Shown: positions 1-9,825, counted from the stretch's first letter. The stretch is 64,000 nt of DNA from Mixophyes australis (GCA_036250195.1 JAVHZZ010000010.1:79157257-79221256), one strand, 5' to 3'. The notes: generated by a model from the letters alone, not told the origin. Made by a program: numbers and translations.

Positions 1-1116
1 TAGCACTCCTCAGTGCTTTTGGGGTGTCCTCCCTAATTGTGCATTAATATTTCTGGCTGTCAAAAGTCATATCTGTCAGCAGTATCTACTAAATAATTTT
101 TAGCACTCCTCAGTGTTTTTGGGGTGTCCTCCCTAATTGTGCATTAATATTTCTGGCTGTCAAAAGTCATAACTGTCAGCAGAATCTACTAAATAATTTT
201 TAGCACTCCTCAGTGTTTTTGGGGTGTCCTCCCTAATTGTGCATTAATATTTCTGGCTGTCAAAAGTCATATCTGTCAGCAGTATCTACTAAATAATTTT
301 TAGCACTCCTCAGTGCTTTTGGGGTGTCCTCCCTAATTGTGCATTAATATTTCTGGCTGTCAAAAGTCATATCTGTCAGCAGTATCTACTAAATAATTTT
401 TAGCACTCCTCAGTGCTTTTGGGGTGTCCTCCCTAATTGTGCATTAATATTTCTGGCTGTCAAAAGTCATATCTGTCAGCAGTATCTACTAAATAATTTT
501 TAGCACACCTCAGTGTTTTTGGGGTGTCCTCCCTAATTGTGCATTAATATTTCTGGCTGTCAAAAGTCATAACTGTCAGCAGAATCTACTAAATAATTTT
601 TAGCACTCCTCAGTGTTTTTGGGGTGTCCTCCCTAATTGTGCATTAATATTTCTGGCTGTCAAAAGTCATATCTGTCAGCAGTATCTACTAAATAATTTT
701 TAGCACTCCTCAGTGCTTTTGGGGTGTCCTCCCTAATTGTGCATTAATATTTCTGGCTGTCAAAAGTCATATCTGTCAGCAGTATCTACTAAATAATTTT
801 TAGCACTCCTCAGTGCTTTTGGGGTGTCCTCCCTAATTGTGCATTAATATTTCTGGCTGTCAAAAGTCATAACTGTCAGCAGTATCTACTAAATAATTTT
901 TAGCACTCCTCAGTGTTTTTGGGGTGTCCTCCCTAATTGTGCATTAATATTTCTGGCTGTCAAAAGTCATATCTGTCAGCAGTATCTACTAAATAATTTT
1001 TAGCACTCCTCAGTGCTTTTGGGGTGTCCTCCCTAATTGTGCATTAATATTTCTGGCTGTCAAAAGTCATATCTGTCAGCAGAATCTACTAAATAATTTT
1101 TAGCACTCCCCAGTGG
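1..1116. repeat. 100-bp tandem array in the 5' flank of the hAT element
   Basis: Eleven complete units of exactly 100 bp, starting at 1, 101, 201 and so on to 1001, plus a 16-bp partial unit that runs into the transposase leader. Units begin TAGCACTCCTCAGTG and differ by only a few bases. Diagnostic variants (GTGCTTTT or GTGTTTTT; ATCTG or AACTG; AGTAT or AGAAT) recur every four units, so units 1-4 and 5-8 form a 400-bp higher-order repeat. The array continues off the left edge. There are no unique spacers, so it is not CRISPR-like. It probably lies in the transposon's 5' non-coding region, since the transposase leader starts directly after it; that placement is inference. Confidence 0.95.
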
Positions 1117-1128
1117 TTTGCGCTCAGA

Positions 1129-2281
1129 ATGGATTCAAAGCAGTCCACATATGATCTAAATGAGCAACCAGGTTCTGTCAACAGTCCTGATGTTAGTGTT
1201 CCCAGTACGTCATCTGGCCAAGGCGATGTCAAATAACAGAGTGTTTTCAAATTAGTGCAAAAAACAAAAACCAAAAAAAAATTTACTGTATTGAAGCGAC
1301 AAAGAAGTGTAACTGAGCAAAAGTTAAGTGACGATAAAAAAAAAATTGCAAGCATGCCATTCTACACACGCAGTGGCAAAGAGAGAATGAGGCCTTCACC
1401 TTTGGCTATTAGTGGCAGATCCCAAAAAGTTACCCAGCCTACAATTGGTGCACAACTACTGTTACGCGTCAAAGCCGAGCTGCAAGATAACAGTGAGGCA
1501 TTACAGGAGAATATTTGCTCTGATTCACAAATGACAACAATCCCTGTGGAGAGTCCATCCAACAGTGGGATGTCTAATCGTGAGCATTCTGCTGATGTGT
1601 GCCTTAATAGCCCGAGTGTAGCCGGTGATACCCAAATTGAGGATGCCACTTTGGAATTAGAAGAGGATGAGGGGGAGATTTGTGTAGGCGACGAGGGCGC
1701 TAATGAGGATGTTGATGAGGATGAGGTTGTTTGTGTAAGTCCTGCACCAGTGGCAGCAGTTCTGGCACGTGACAAGAAAAAGGCCATTGTCATGCCTGGG
1801 CATAAAACAAAAAAATCCACTTCTTATGTGTGGAATTATTTCTACCCAAATCCAGACAACAATTGTATAGCCATTTGTAGTGTATGTGAAGCCACAGTCA
1901 GTCGAGGGAGGGACCTTAACCATCTTGGAACCTCGTCTATGTTACGCCATTTAACGAGAGTTCATGGCAAAGTGTTGGGAAAAGCTGAAAGTTCTTCCCA
2001 AAAGAATACAAGCACTCCCTCATCAGCTAAGACCCTCCGCTCACCGACATACCGACGGCTACAAAATACACCCACCACACCATCCTCATCAATATCCTCA
2101 GTAGCGCTCGGAGTTAGCCCGGCATCCCACTTAAGGCTGGATGACTCCGGCACTATTATTGATTCCTCTGAAGAAAGCGTTAGTCCTGCTGCTGCTATTG
2201 CTGCTGCTGGGGGTGAATCGTCATCCCAGAGGCAGGTGAATAAAATGAGCAGTCCTACATTTCAGCAATTAACTGTGAAAC
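1129..2281 (+). pseudogene. hAT transposase, N-terminal part with BED zinc finger (broken)
   Basis: An ATG at 1129 opens a frame that hits TAA at 1234-1236. The same frame then stays open to the gypsy insertion at 2282. The TAA could be a CAA-to-TAA change. Alternatively translation may begin at an internal Met near 1354. A BED-type zinc finger lies at about 1819-1965: aromatic residues (VWNYF), a CSVC pair and a histidine pair (LRHLTRVH). Before it is an acidic stretch (about 1651-1730). After it is a Ser/Thr-rich linker with an Ala run. This half would bind transposon ends; the catalytic half is at 7980-9825. Coding across the target duplication stays in frame if the gypsy element is ignored. 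Family assignment is firm; the exact start is not. Confidence 0.85.
2277..2281. repeat. target site duplication GAAAC (left copy)
   Basis: GAAAC immediately left of the 5' LTR is repeated exactly at 7980-7984, right of the 3' LTR. Five bases is the usual duplication size for Ty3/gypsy integrases. This fixes the element borders and shows that the insertion was simple. Confidence 0.95.
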
Positions 2282-3039
2282 TGTCACGAGCCGCGGCGGT
2301 ACTCACAGCCGCCGCGGCTCGCTTCTCATGCGCCCCAGCGTCCCGGCCGTCACCTTGACGACCGGGACGTCATTTCCTCTTCCTGTCCAGCCGTTACCAG
2401 GGCAACGGCCAGACGCTAGTACACTAGCGCTGCGTCCCGGCGGTGCTGGTAGCCGGGCGCATGCGCATAGCAGGCAGCCTGTGGGCTGATTAGGCTTATT
2501 AACAGGCATTAGCCTGCAACTGTGTAGGTCAGGGGCAAGCCCTGATTGGCCCTGCTGGATACTAGTAAATTAGCCTGCAGGAGTGTGTTCAACTGCTGAT
2601 TGGTCTGTGTCTGTACTTAAGGCAATGAGGTCTGCTGCCTCATTGCCGATTATAGCTTCTGTGCTCCAGTCTGCTGACTTGCTTGTTCCAGTCCCTGTAT
2701 CCTGTATCTACGTTTGACTTCCCGTGTATGACCATTGGCTTCGTATTTGACTTCGCTTGTGTTTCCTGTGACCCTGATCCTTGGCTTGTTTACCCGTTCT
2801 GCTACTTTGCCTGTGACCTCTGACCTCAGCTTGTTCATCATTACTGTTACCCGCTGCCGGCCTTTGACCTCTGCGTGGACCTGACTCTTCTTGCCTGGGT
2901 TCTCCCCAGCCGGTACACACTTCACGACCCTCTGTCAGTCTGCAGCCCAGTCTGTCCCCACCATCAGGGGCTCCAGTGAACACCTGACTGGCAGAGTAGA
3001 CTCCGGGTTGTGTTGTGCCGGCTGGAGGGGTTCCTAACA
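2282..3039 (+). repeat. 5' LTR of the gypsy chromovirus
   Basis: Begins TGTCACGAG and ends TTCCTAACA. It differs from the 3' LTR at about six sites (2389, 2621, 2649, 2679, 2734, 2852). A GC-rich stem (12-bp arms 2288-2299 and 2309-2320, 9-nt loop) sits at its start. A TATA-like stretch near 2613-2622 lies about 28 bp upstream of the proposed transcript start at 2645. The site complementary to the primer-binding site carries one substitution here (2649 A where the 3' LTR has G). Confidence 0.95.
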
Positions 3040-3040
3040 T

Positions 3041-3050
3041 TATAACCGGC
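3041..3050 (+). promoter_or_regulatory. primer-binding site, predicted self-priming
   Basis: TATAACCGGC lies one base after the 5' LTR. It is not complementary to the initiator-Met tRNA tail usual for many gypsy elements (no TGGTATCAGAG). Its reverse complement GCCGGTTATA occurs exactly at 7585-7594 in the 3' LTR, about 28 bp after a TATA-like TACTTAAA, where R would begin. This is the arrangement known from Tf1 and the sushi group, where the first bases of the transcript fold back to prime minus-strand synthesis. The match is seen; the mechanism is inferred. Confidence 0.6.
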
Positions 3051-3073
3051 CCACTCACGGAGACAAGATTAGG

Positions 3074-3928
3074 ATGGATGCAAGTGGATCCACACCGTCT
3101 CCGGCACAAACCCTAGCAGGCCATGTTGAGTCTTTGTATCAGATGATGCAGGGATTGGCTGAGCGTATGTCTGTTCAAGAAGAAGCCACAAAAGCTTCAC
3201 AATCTCCTCCAGATCCCATCTGTGAGCCCAAAATGAATTTACCGGATCGGTTCTCCGGAAATAGAACCTTGTTTCGGAACTTCAGGGAGAGCTGCAAGCT
3301 CTATTTTCGGATGAGACCCCGCTCCTCCGGTTCAGAGCAGCAACGAGTTGGGATTATTATTTCCCTTCTACAGGGTGACCCCCAGTCCTGGGCGTTTTCT
3401 TTGCCACAGACCAGTCCGGCCATGCAGTCCGTAGACTCCTTCTTTGAGGCATTGGGTTTACTGTATGATGACCCGGATCGAGTGGCCTCCGCGGAAGCTC
3501 ACCTACGGTCCTTGAAACAAGGCAGACGGTCGGCAGAAGAATACTGCGCGGAATTCCGTAGATGGTCACCTGACAGTGGATGGAACGACCCTGCCTTACG
3601 TAGTCAGTTCCGTGTCGGCCTATCTGAACAGATTAAAGATTCGCTGGTGCAATACCCGTCTCCTAGCTCTCTGGAGGATCTGATGCACCTCTCCATTAAA
3701 ATTGACAGGAGATATAAAGAGCGGAAAACTGAAAAAGAAACGTCATCACCTCCATCTGCCTTCGTTCCTATCTCCCAGGATGGTGAGGAACCAATGCAAT
3801 TGGGAGCATACCGTCTTTCCTCTGAGGAGAGAGACAGGAGACGGTCACAAGGCTTATGTTTATATTGTGGCGCAAGAGGCCACTTCTCCCGTTCTTGCCC
3901 AAACAAGTCGGGAAACGAGCATGCCTAA
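3074..3928 (+). CDS. gag: Gag of the gypsy chromovirus
   Basis: 284-residue capsid/nucleocapsid precursor that would package the element's RNA. The start ATG at 3074 lies 35 bp after the LTR and opens the only long frame there. Residues about 55-225 look like a retrotransposon Gag capsid (DRFSGN, then an LLQGDPQSWAF-like segment), the same family from which mammalian PEG10/RTL genes derive. Near the C-terminus is one CCHC zinc knuckle, CLYCGARGHFSRSC (about 3856-3897). The frame ends at TAA 3926-3928. Pol overlaps in the -1 frame, and a slippery heptamer lies just after the knuckle. No internal stop is seen. Confidence 0.93.
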   Translation: MDASGSTPSPAQTLAGHVESLYQMMQGLAERMSVQEEATKASQSPPDPICEPKMNLPDRFSGNRTLFRNFRESCKLYFRMRPRSSGSEQQRVGIIISLLQGDPQSWAFSLPQTSPAMQSVDSFFEALGLLYDDPDRVASAEAHLRSLKQGRRSAEEYCAEFRRWSPDSGWNDPALRSQFRVGLSEQIKDSLVQYPSPSSLEDLMHLSIKIDRRYKERKTEKETSSPPSAFVPISQDGEEPMQLGAYRLSSEERDRRRSQGLCLYCGARGHFSRSCPNKSGNEHA

Positions 3929-6900
3929 GGAACGAGGGGAGAGTTCACTTAGGTCTACAAATTGTCTCCCAGAAAAATGCACTATTGGTCCCTGCACAGC
4001 TCACGTTCAGTGCTCGTTCTACGAAACTATCAGCCTTCATTGACAGTGGAGCTGCTGGCAACTTCCTTGACATCGAGTTTGCCCGCTCTGCTGGTATTCC
4101 GCGGATTAAACTCCAATCTGCCATTACGGTATGTGGCTTAGATGGTAGTCCGTTGCCAGGCGGCAAGATTACTTGGGAGACCCCACCATTACAGTTGAAC
4201 ATTGGCGCTCTCCATTCGGAATCCATAGTCTTACGTCTTATCGAATGTCCTTCGGTTCCTTTAATTCTGGGCCACCCTTGGCTATTCTGCCATAACCCCG
4301 TCATGGATTGGGCAAAAGGAGAAATTGTCCAGTGGAGCCCCCATTGTACACAGTCTTGCTTGACACTACCTCTACGTATTATTCAGTCTATTCCGGAGCA
4401 GCTCCCTTCTCAGTATCATGACTATTGGGATGTTTTCTCCAAAAAGGCTGCTGACACACTACCACCGCACCGCAATTTCGACTGTGCCATTGAGCTCATT
4501 CCGGGCTCTAAATTACCCAAGGGACGCTTGTATCCTCTCTCTGGTCCAGAGACCAAATCCATGCAGGAGTATATTGACGAAAACTTGGAGAAGGGCTTCA
4601 TCAGGCCATCCAAGTCCCCAGTAGGAGCGGGGTGTTTCTTTGTACCCAAGAAGGACGGTGGACTCAGACCCTGTATCGATTATCGAGGGCTGAACCTGAT
4701 TACGGTTAAGAACACCTACCCCCTTCCCCTCATCTCCGTTCTTTTTGATCAATTAAGAGGAGCCACTATCTTCACAAAAATTGATCTTCATGGGGCCTAT
4801 AATCTCATACGTATTAGAGCAGGTGATGAGTGGAAGACGGCTTTCAACACGCTCTCGGGCCATTACGAATACCTGGTCATGCCGTTTGGCCTTAGTAATG
4901 CTCCTGCCGTATTTCAGGACTTGATTAATGAGGTGTTACGTGAGTTCCTGGGACACTTTGTTGTTGTTTACTTAGATGACATCCTCATATATTCAAAATC
5001 GTTGTCTGTGCACCAGGGTCATGTCAGACAAATCCTACAGAAATTACGGGAACATCACCTCTACGCTAAACTCGAGAAATGCGAGTTCGAGGTCCAGAAG
5101 GTATCCTTCCTCGGTTATCTAATCTCCTCAGAAGGTTTCTCCATGGACCCAACCAAGGTCCAAGCAATTCTGGATTGGATACAACCGAATAACCTCAAGG
5201 CGGTCCAGAGATTCCTGGGATTCGCCAATTACTACAGGAGGTTTATTGGCGGCTTTGCTGATATCGTGGCTCCTATCGTCACCTTGACCCGCAAAGGAGG
5301 TGATCCAACTGTTTGGTCACAACAGGCAATAAATGCATTCAAAACCCTGAAGAAAGCTTTTGTGTCTGCTCAGGTTCTCAGACATCCGGATCCTAGGGTA
5401 CCGTTTCTTCTTGAGGTAGATGCGTCTGACGTCGGTGCTGGGGCCGTCTTGTCACAAAAAGACCCCCAGACCCACCGCTTACATCCATGTGCCTTTTTTT
5501 CCCGTCAGTTCTCATCAGCGGAAACCAACTATGACGTGGGAAACCGAGAATTGCTGGCAATTAAATGGGCCTTTGAGGAATGGCGGCACTGGTTGGAAGG
5601 CGCTGCACACCAGATCTCCGTTATAACGGATCATAAAAACTTACAGTATATACAGTCAGCCAAACGTCTGAACCCCCGACAGGCTCGGTGGTCGCTGTTC
5701 TTCACTCGGTTCAACTTTATTATCACCTATCGTCCTGGTTCCAAAAATATTCAAGCGGACGCCCTGTCTAGAAGTTTCCTGGCACATCATGCTCCGGTCA
5801 CCTGCCCAGAGCCTATTGTTCCTGTGTCTATGATTCATGCCGGATTAACTCAAGATTTGAGCTGTACCTTACAAAGGTTCCAGAGGTTGGCTCCTGATAA
5901 CACTCCGGCAGGATGTTTGTTTGTCCCAGTTCATCTAAGGAAGACAGTCCTTGCTGAGGCACACAACAGTCGGACTGCTGGGCATCCTGGAGTCTACAAA
6001 ACACTGGAAATCCTTTCCCGTACTGTATGGTGGCCGTCTCTGTCTTTTGACGTCAAGAGTCACGTCCGGTCCTGTGAAGTTTGTGCCAGGAACAAAGTTC
6101 CCAGGACTCGCCCGGTAGGTCAGTTAGTTCCGTTGGCCGCCCCTGGTAAACCTTGGACACATCTGTCCATGGACTTTATAGTCGATCTGCCACCCTCTGC
6201 GGGACACAATACCATTTGGGTCGTGGTAGACCGGTTCAGCAAGATGGCACATTTCATTCCACTCACTAGGCTTCCTACTGCTCGAGATTTGGCAATCTTG
6301 TTCATTCAACACATTTTCCGCCTCCATGGACTCCCTACAGACATCGTCTCCGATCGGGGTTCCCAGTTCATAGCGCAGTTCTGGAGATCATTCTGTACCC
6401 TCCTGGGAATCAAGGTCAGTTTATCATCTGCATACCACCCTCAGTCAAATGGGCAGACTGAAAGGGTTAACCAGTCCTTGGAGAAGTTCTTGCGATGCTA
6501 CATATCGGAGTTCCATGACAACTGGTCCTCCTTGTTGCCCTGGGCAGAATTTGCCTGTAACAACTCCTGTCACTCATCCACGAAAACCTCTCCGTTCTTT
6601 TGCAATTATGGTTTCCACCCCAGATCTAACTCTTTGTATTCACTCCAGTCCGTTGGTATTCAGGAGATCCGTTCCACTGCCAGGGATCTCAGAGTTGTCT
6701 GGAAGAAAGTACATTCATCTTTAAAACAAGCCTCACTTGTTGCAAAAAAAATTTCGGACCGACACCGTACCCCCTGCTCTCTTAAGGTTGGCCAGAAAGT
6801 CTTGCTGTCTACAAAAAATATCAGGCTGAAGCAACCTTGCAAGAAGTTGGGCCCTAAATTCATCGGGCCGTTTCCCATCATCAAGCAGGTGAACTCTGTT

Positions 6901-7359
6901 GCATTTAGGCTAAAAATTCCGGGCTCGTTAAGAATTCCAAACACATTTCATTGTTCTCTGTTAAAACCAGTTCTTTATCCAGCTCAAGCCCAGTCTTCAG
7001 GCAAGCCACAGAGGTACAGTGTTCAGAAAATCTTGGATTCCAAAAAAGTGCAAGGACAGGTGCACTTTTTGGTACAGTGGAGGAACCGCGGGTTAGAAGA
7101 ACGCTCTTGGGTTCCGCGGAGACAACTCCATGCTCCCAAACAATTGAAGGAATTCTTCAGGAAATTTCCAAGAAAACCTGGGTGTCGGGGTCCCTTGACC
7201 CCTCCTCAAGGGGGGGGGTACTGTCACGAGCCGCGGCGGTACTCACAGCCGCCGCGGCTCGCTTCTCATGCGCCCCAGCGTCCCGGCCGTCACCTTGACG
7301 ACCGGGACGTCATTTCCTCTTCCTGTCCGGCCGTTACCAGGGCAACGGCCAGACGCTAG
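3856..7359 (+). CDS. pol: Pol polyprotein of the gypsy chromovirus (PR-RT-RH-IN-chromodomain)
   Basis: 1167 residues counted from the first in-frame Met at 3856. The true start is probably by -1 frameshift near 3898-3904. Visible domains are: aspartic protease FIDSGAAGNF (residues 61-70); reverse transcriptase with YLDD at about 372-375; RNase H starting LEVDASD (about 519); integrase zinc finger of the HHCC type (about 700-747: HPG...C..C); an integrase core with MDFIVDLP, VSDRGSQF and QSNGQTERVNQSLEK carrying the D, D and E; and a C-terminal chromodomain (about 1054-1104, HFLVQWRNRGLEERSWVP), which guides integration to particular chromatin in this clade. The frame has no stop before the 3' LTR, so the last 46 codons are LTR sequence and the stop is at 7357-7359. 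No internal break is seen. Confidence 0.94.
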   Translation: MFILWRKRPLLPFLPKQVGKRACLRNEGRVHLGLQIVSQKNALLVPAQLTFSARSTKLSAFIDSGAAGNFLDIEFARSAGIPRIKLQSAITVCGLDGSPLPGGKITWETPPLQLNIGALHSESIVLRLIECPSVPLILGHPWLFCHNPVMDWAKGEIVQWSPHCTQSCLTLPLRIIQSIPEQLPSQYHDYWDVFSKKAADTLPPHRNFDCAIELIPGSKLPKGRLYPLSGPETKSMQEYIDENLEKGFIRPSKSPVGAGCFFVPKKDGGLRPCIDYRGLNLITVKNTYPLPLISVLFDQLRGATIFTKIDLHGAYNLIRIRAGDEWKTAFNTLSGHYEYLVMPFGLSNAPAVFQDLINEVLREFLGHFVVVYLDDILIYSKSLSVHQGHVRQILQKLREHHLYAKLEKCEFEVQKVSFLGYLISSEGFSMDPTKVQAILDWIQPNNLKAVQRFLGFANYYRRFIGGFADIVAPIVTLTRKGGDPTVWSQQAINAFKTLKKAFVSAQVLRHPDPRVPFLLEVDASDVGAGAVLSQKDPQTHRLHPCAFFSRQFSSAETNYDVGNRELLAIKWAFEEWRHWLEGAAHQISVITDHKNLQYIQSAKRLNPRQARWSLFFTRFNFIITYRPGSKNIQADALSRSFLAHHAPVTCPEPIVPVSMIHAGLTQDLSCTLQRFQRLAPDNTPAGCLFVPVHLRKTVLAEAHNSRTAGHPGVYKTLEILSRTVWWPSLSFDVKSHVRSCEVCARNKVPRTRPVGQLVPLAAPGKPWTHLSMDFIVDLPPSAGHNTIWVVVDRFSKMAHFIPLTRLPTARDLAILFIQHIFRLHGLPTDIVSDRGSQFIAQFWRSFCTLLGIKVSLSSAYHPQSNGQTERVNQSLEKFLRCYISEFHDNWSSLLPWAEFACNNSCHSSTKTSPFFCNYGFHPRSNSLYSLQSVGIQEIRSTARDLRVVWKKVHSSLKQASLVAKKISDRHRTPCSLKVGQKVLLSTKNIRLKQPCKKLGPKFIGPFPIIKQVNSVAFRLKIPGSLRIPNTFHCSLLKPVLYPAQAQSSGKPQRYSVQKILDSKKVQGQVHFLVQWRNRGLEERSWVPRRQLHAPKQLKEFFRKFPRKPGCRGPLTPPQGGGYCHEPRRYSQPPRLASHAPQRPGRHLDDRDVISSSCPAVTRATARR
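3898..3904 (+). promoter_or_regulatory. candidate -1 ribosomal frameshift site CCCAAAC between gag and pol
   Basis: C CCA AAC in the gag frame (codons start at 3899 and 3902) fits the X XXY YYZ slippery consensus in the right phase. Slipping back by one base moves ribosomes into the pol frame. It sits immediately after the CCHC knuckle and 22 bases before the gag stop, as expected for gag-pol expression. I did not verify a downstream pseudoknot. Confidence 0.65.
7208..7220 (+). promoter_or_regulatory. polypurine tract of the gypsy element
   Basis: AAG followed by a G run, ending GGTA, directly before the 3' LTR. This is the expected primer for plus-strand DNA synthesis. Confidence 0.8.
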
Positions 7360-7979
7360 TACACTAGCGCTGCGTCCCGGCGGTGCTGGTAGCCGGGCGC
7401 ATGCGCATAGCAGGCAGCCTGTGGGCTGATTAGGCTTATTAACAGGCATTAGCCTGCAACTGTGTAGGTCAGGGGCAAGCCCTGATTGGCCCTGCTGGAT
7501 ACTAGTAAATTAGCCTGCAGGAGTGTGTTCAACTGCTGATTGGTCTGTGTCTGTACTTAAAGCAATGAGGTCTGCTGCCTCATTGCCGGTTATAGCTTCT
7601 GTGCTCCAGTCTGCTGACCTGCTTGTTCCAGTCCCTGTATCCTGTATCTACGTTTGACTTCCCGTGTATGACCCTTGGCTTCGTATTTGACTTCGCTTGT
7701 GTTTCCTGTGACCCTGATCCTTGGCTTGTTTACCCGTTCTGCTACTTTGCCTGTGACCTCTGACCTCAGCTTGTTCATCATTACTGTTACCTGCTGCCGG
7801 CCTTTGACCTCTGCGTGGACCTGACTCTTCTTGCCTGGGTTCTCCCCAGCCGGTACACACTTCACGACCCTCTGTCAGTCTGCAGCCCAGTCTGTCCCCA
7901 CCATCAGGGGCTCCAGTGAACACCTGACTGGCAGAGTAGACTCCGGGTTGTGTTGTGCCGGCTGGAGGGGTTCCTAACA
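7222..7979 (+). repeat. 3' LTR of the gypsy chromovirus
   Basis: 758 bp, about 99.2% identical to the 5' LTR. It repeats the terminal GC stem (7228-7239 and 7249-7260). TACTTAAA at about 7554-7561 could be a TATA-like box, and R would begin at about 7585 with GCCGGTTATA, the segment complementary to the primer-binding site. I see no AATAAA in the LTR. Confidence 0.95.
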
Positions 7980-9825
7980 GAAACAATCATTTGCGAGGGG
8001 AAGCAAATATGACAGCAGTCACCCAGTCGCCAAGCGAATCACAGACGCCATGGCTGCAATGTTAGTGTTAGATCTGCGTCCAATCTCCACAATAAACGCA
8101 GCTGGTTTTTCACAGTTAATTGAGGTTTTGTGTCCGCGTTACAGAATTCCATCGCGACACCATTTCTCCCGTAAAGCTATTCCACAACTATACCAAAAAG
8201 TGTGTAAAAATGTAGAGATTGCGCTGAAAAATGCCATTCTGCCCACTGTTCACTTAACCACAGATATGTGGACAAGTGGAAGTGGCCAAACCAAAGACTA
8301 TATGACTGTGACAGCCCACTGGGTTGGTCATTCACCTTCACCAGCAGGAACAGCAGCAGCATGTACACCACTACGTAACATTTGTCACAGGCAGGCCACT
8401 CTTTGTATCACCGGCTTCACTAACAGGCATACGGCTGACAATTTGTTACGCAAACTGAGAGATGTGATTGATGCATGGCTTATACCACTCGGACTCTCCC
8501 CAGGGTATGTCATTTCAGATAACGCCAACAATATAGTGCGAGCATTACAGCTGGGTGATTTCCAACATATTCCCTGTTTTGCTCACACCATCAACTTGGT
8601 GGTGCAGAGCTTCCTACGAAATAACCGTGAGGTGCAGGAGATGCTTTCGGTGGCCCGTAAAATTTCAGGCCATTTCAGGCATTCAGCCACAGCATGTAGG
8701 AGATTACAGCAGCTCCAAGAGCAGTTTAACTTGCCCTGCCACCAACTTAAGCAAGAGGTGGTAACTCGGTGGAATTCCACCCTGTACATGCTTCAGAGGA
8801 TGGAGGAACAGCGCAAAGCCATCCAAGCATATTGCACAAGTCATGACATTGGGAAAGGAGGGGGGATGTATTTCACTCTTGCACAGTGGGGAATCCTTTC
8901 AGTGCTGTGCAAGGTGCTGAAACCATTTGAAGTTGTGACATGTGAGGTCAGTGCTGACTCTGCTAGTTTGAGCCAAGTCATTCCTTTAATTAGACTATTG
9001 GAAAAGCAGCTTGAGAAAATGAAGGAGGAGCTGAAAGGAAGCAATTCAGCAAAGTATGTTGGCCTTGTCGATCAAGTACTTAATTCGCTTCACAATGATC
9101 CTCGAGTTATTAAGATCTTGAACTCGGATCAGTACGTTTTGGCCACTGTGCTTGATCCAAGGTTTAAAACCTACATTGAGTCTTTACTTGTAAATGAGCG
9201 AGATGTGAACTTTTGCAAGGAGCTATTGCTCAGCAAGTTGGCCGCTGAACTGGGCCTCGGTTTGACGACGTGTCCTCCTTCACTTTCTCAAGCTGTTGCT
9301 CGTAAAAAATTAAATTTCCAAAAAAGAAGCAGGGAAGACACAGGGGGCAGACCAGAACAATTTAACATCTGGGCTGGTTTGAAGGATTTTTCAAAAAAAT
9401 GTGTCACTTTGCCCATAACTCCATCCAATATGAGTATAAACATGCAAAGGATGGTGGAGGATTACTTTCAAGAGGTAGTTGATATGGAAATGTCAGACAG
9501 TCCCTTTCCTTACTGGGAAGAAAAGCAGGCCATTTGGAAACCCATGTACAAACTTGCTTTGCAATACCTAAGCTGCCCACCCTCCAGTGTGTACTCTGAA
9601 CGAGTGTTCAGCACAGCAGGGAACTTAGTCAGTGATCGCCGTAGAAGGTTACTTCCCAAAAATGTGGAGAAAATGATGTTTATAAAAATGAACTACATCT
9701 TCCACGAGGAAGGCCTTCACCATCCAAGACATCCAAGCACTGACTGTTCTCTAATGGCGGATTCAAGCGGCGATGAATTGATAGTCTGTGATGATGACGT
9801 ACACACTGATGAGGGTGAGGATTAA
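7980..9825 (+). pseudogene. hAT transposase, catalytic and dimerisation part (separated from its N-terminus)
   Basis: The frame continues that of 1129-2281 through the target duplication; the first internal Met is at 8050. Visible hallmarks are: TTDMWTS (about 8257) with the first catalytic Asp; ISDNANNIVRAL (about 8512) with the second Asp; the CFAHTINLVV helix (about 8575-8605); TRWNST (about 8764) with the conserved Trp; and the C-terminal hAT dimerisation region with YSERVFSTAGNLVSDRRRRL (about 9592-9650) and an acidic tail. The stop is TAA at 9823-9825. The family is cut-and-paste transposases related to ZBED genes. This half has no internal stop or frameshift; it is broken only by the gypsy insertion upstream. 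Confidence 0.92.

Larger units (their letters stand above)
2282..7979 (+). mobile_element. full-length Ty3/gypsy chromovirus (LTR retrotransposon)
   Basis: Complete 5.7-kb element with TG...CA LTRs of 758 bp each (2282-3039 and 7222-7979), gag (3074-3928), pol in the -1 frame (overlap with gag, ending 7359), a polypurine tract before the 3' LTR and 5-bp target duplications. The domain order protease, reverse transcriptase, RNase H, integrase, chromodomain places it among chromoviruses. The gag style, self-complementary primer site and chromodomain fit the vertebrate Tf1/sushi-like branch. I count six LTR mismatches in 758 bases, so the insertion is young. Both reading frames appear open. It sits in sense orientation inside the hAT transposase ORF. 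Confidence 0.96.

Noticed and set aside
1..1116. CRISPR-like array
   Set aside because: The units are directly adjacent with no unique spacers, and the context is a eukaryotic transposon.
1255..1257. GTG as start of the hAT ORF
   Set aside because: Eukaryotic translation would not normally start at this GTG. It is just the first start-like codon after the in-frame TAA; an ATG at 1129 or near 1354 is more plausible.
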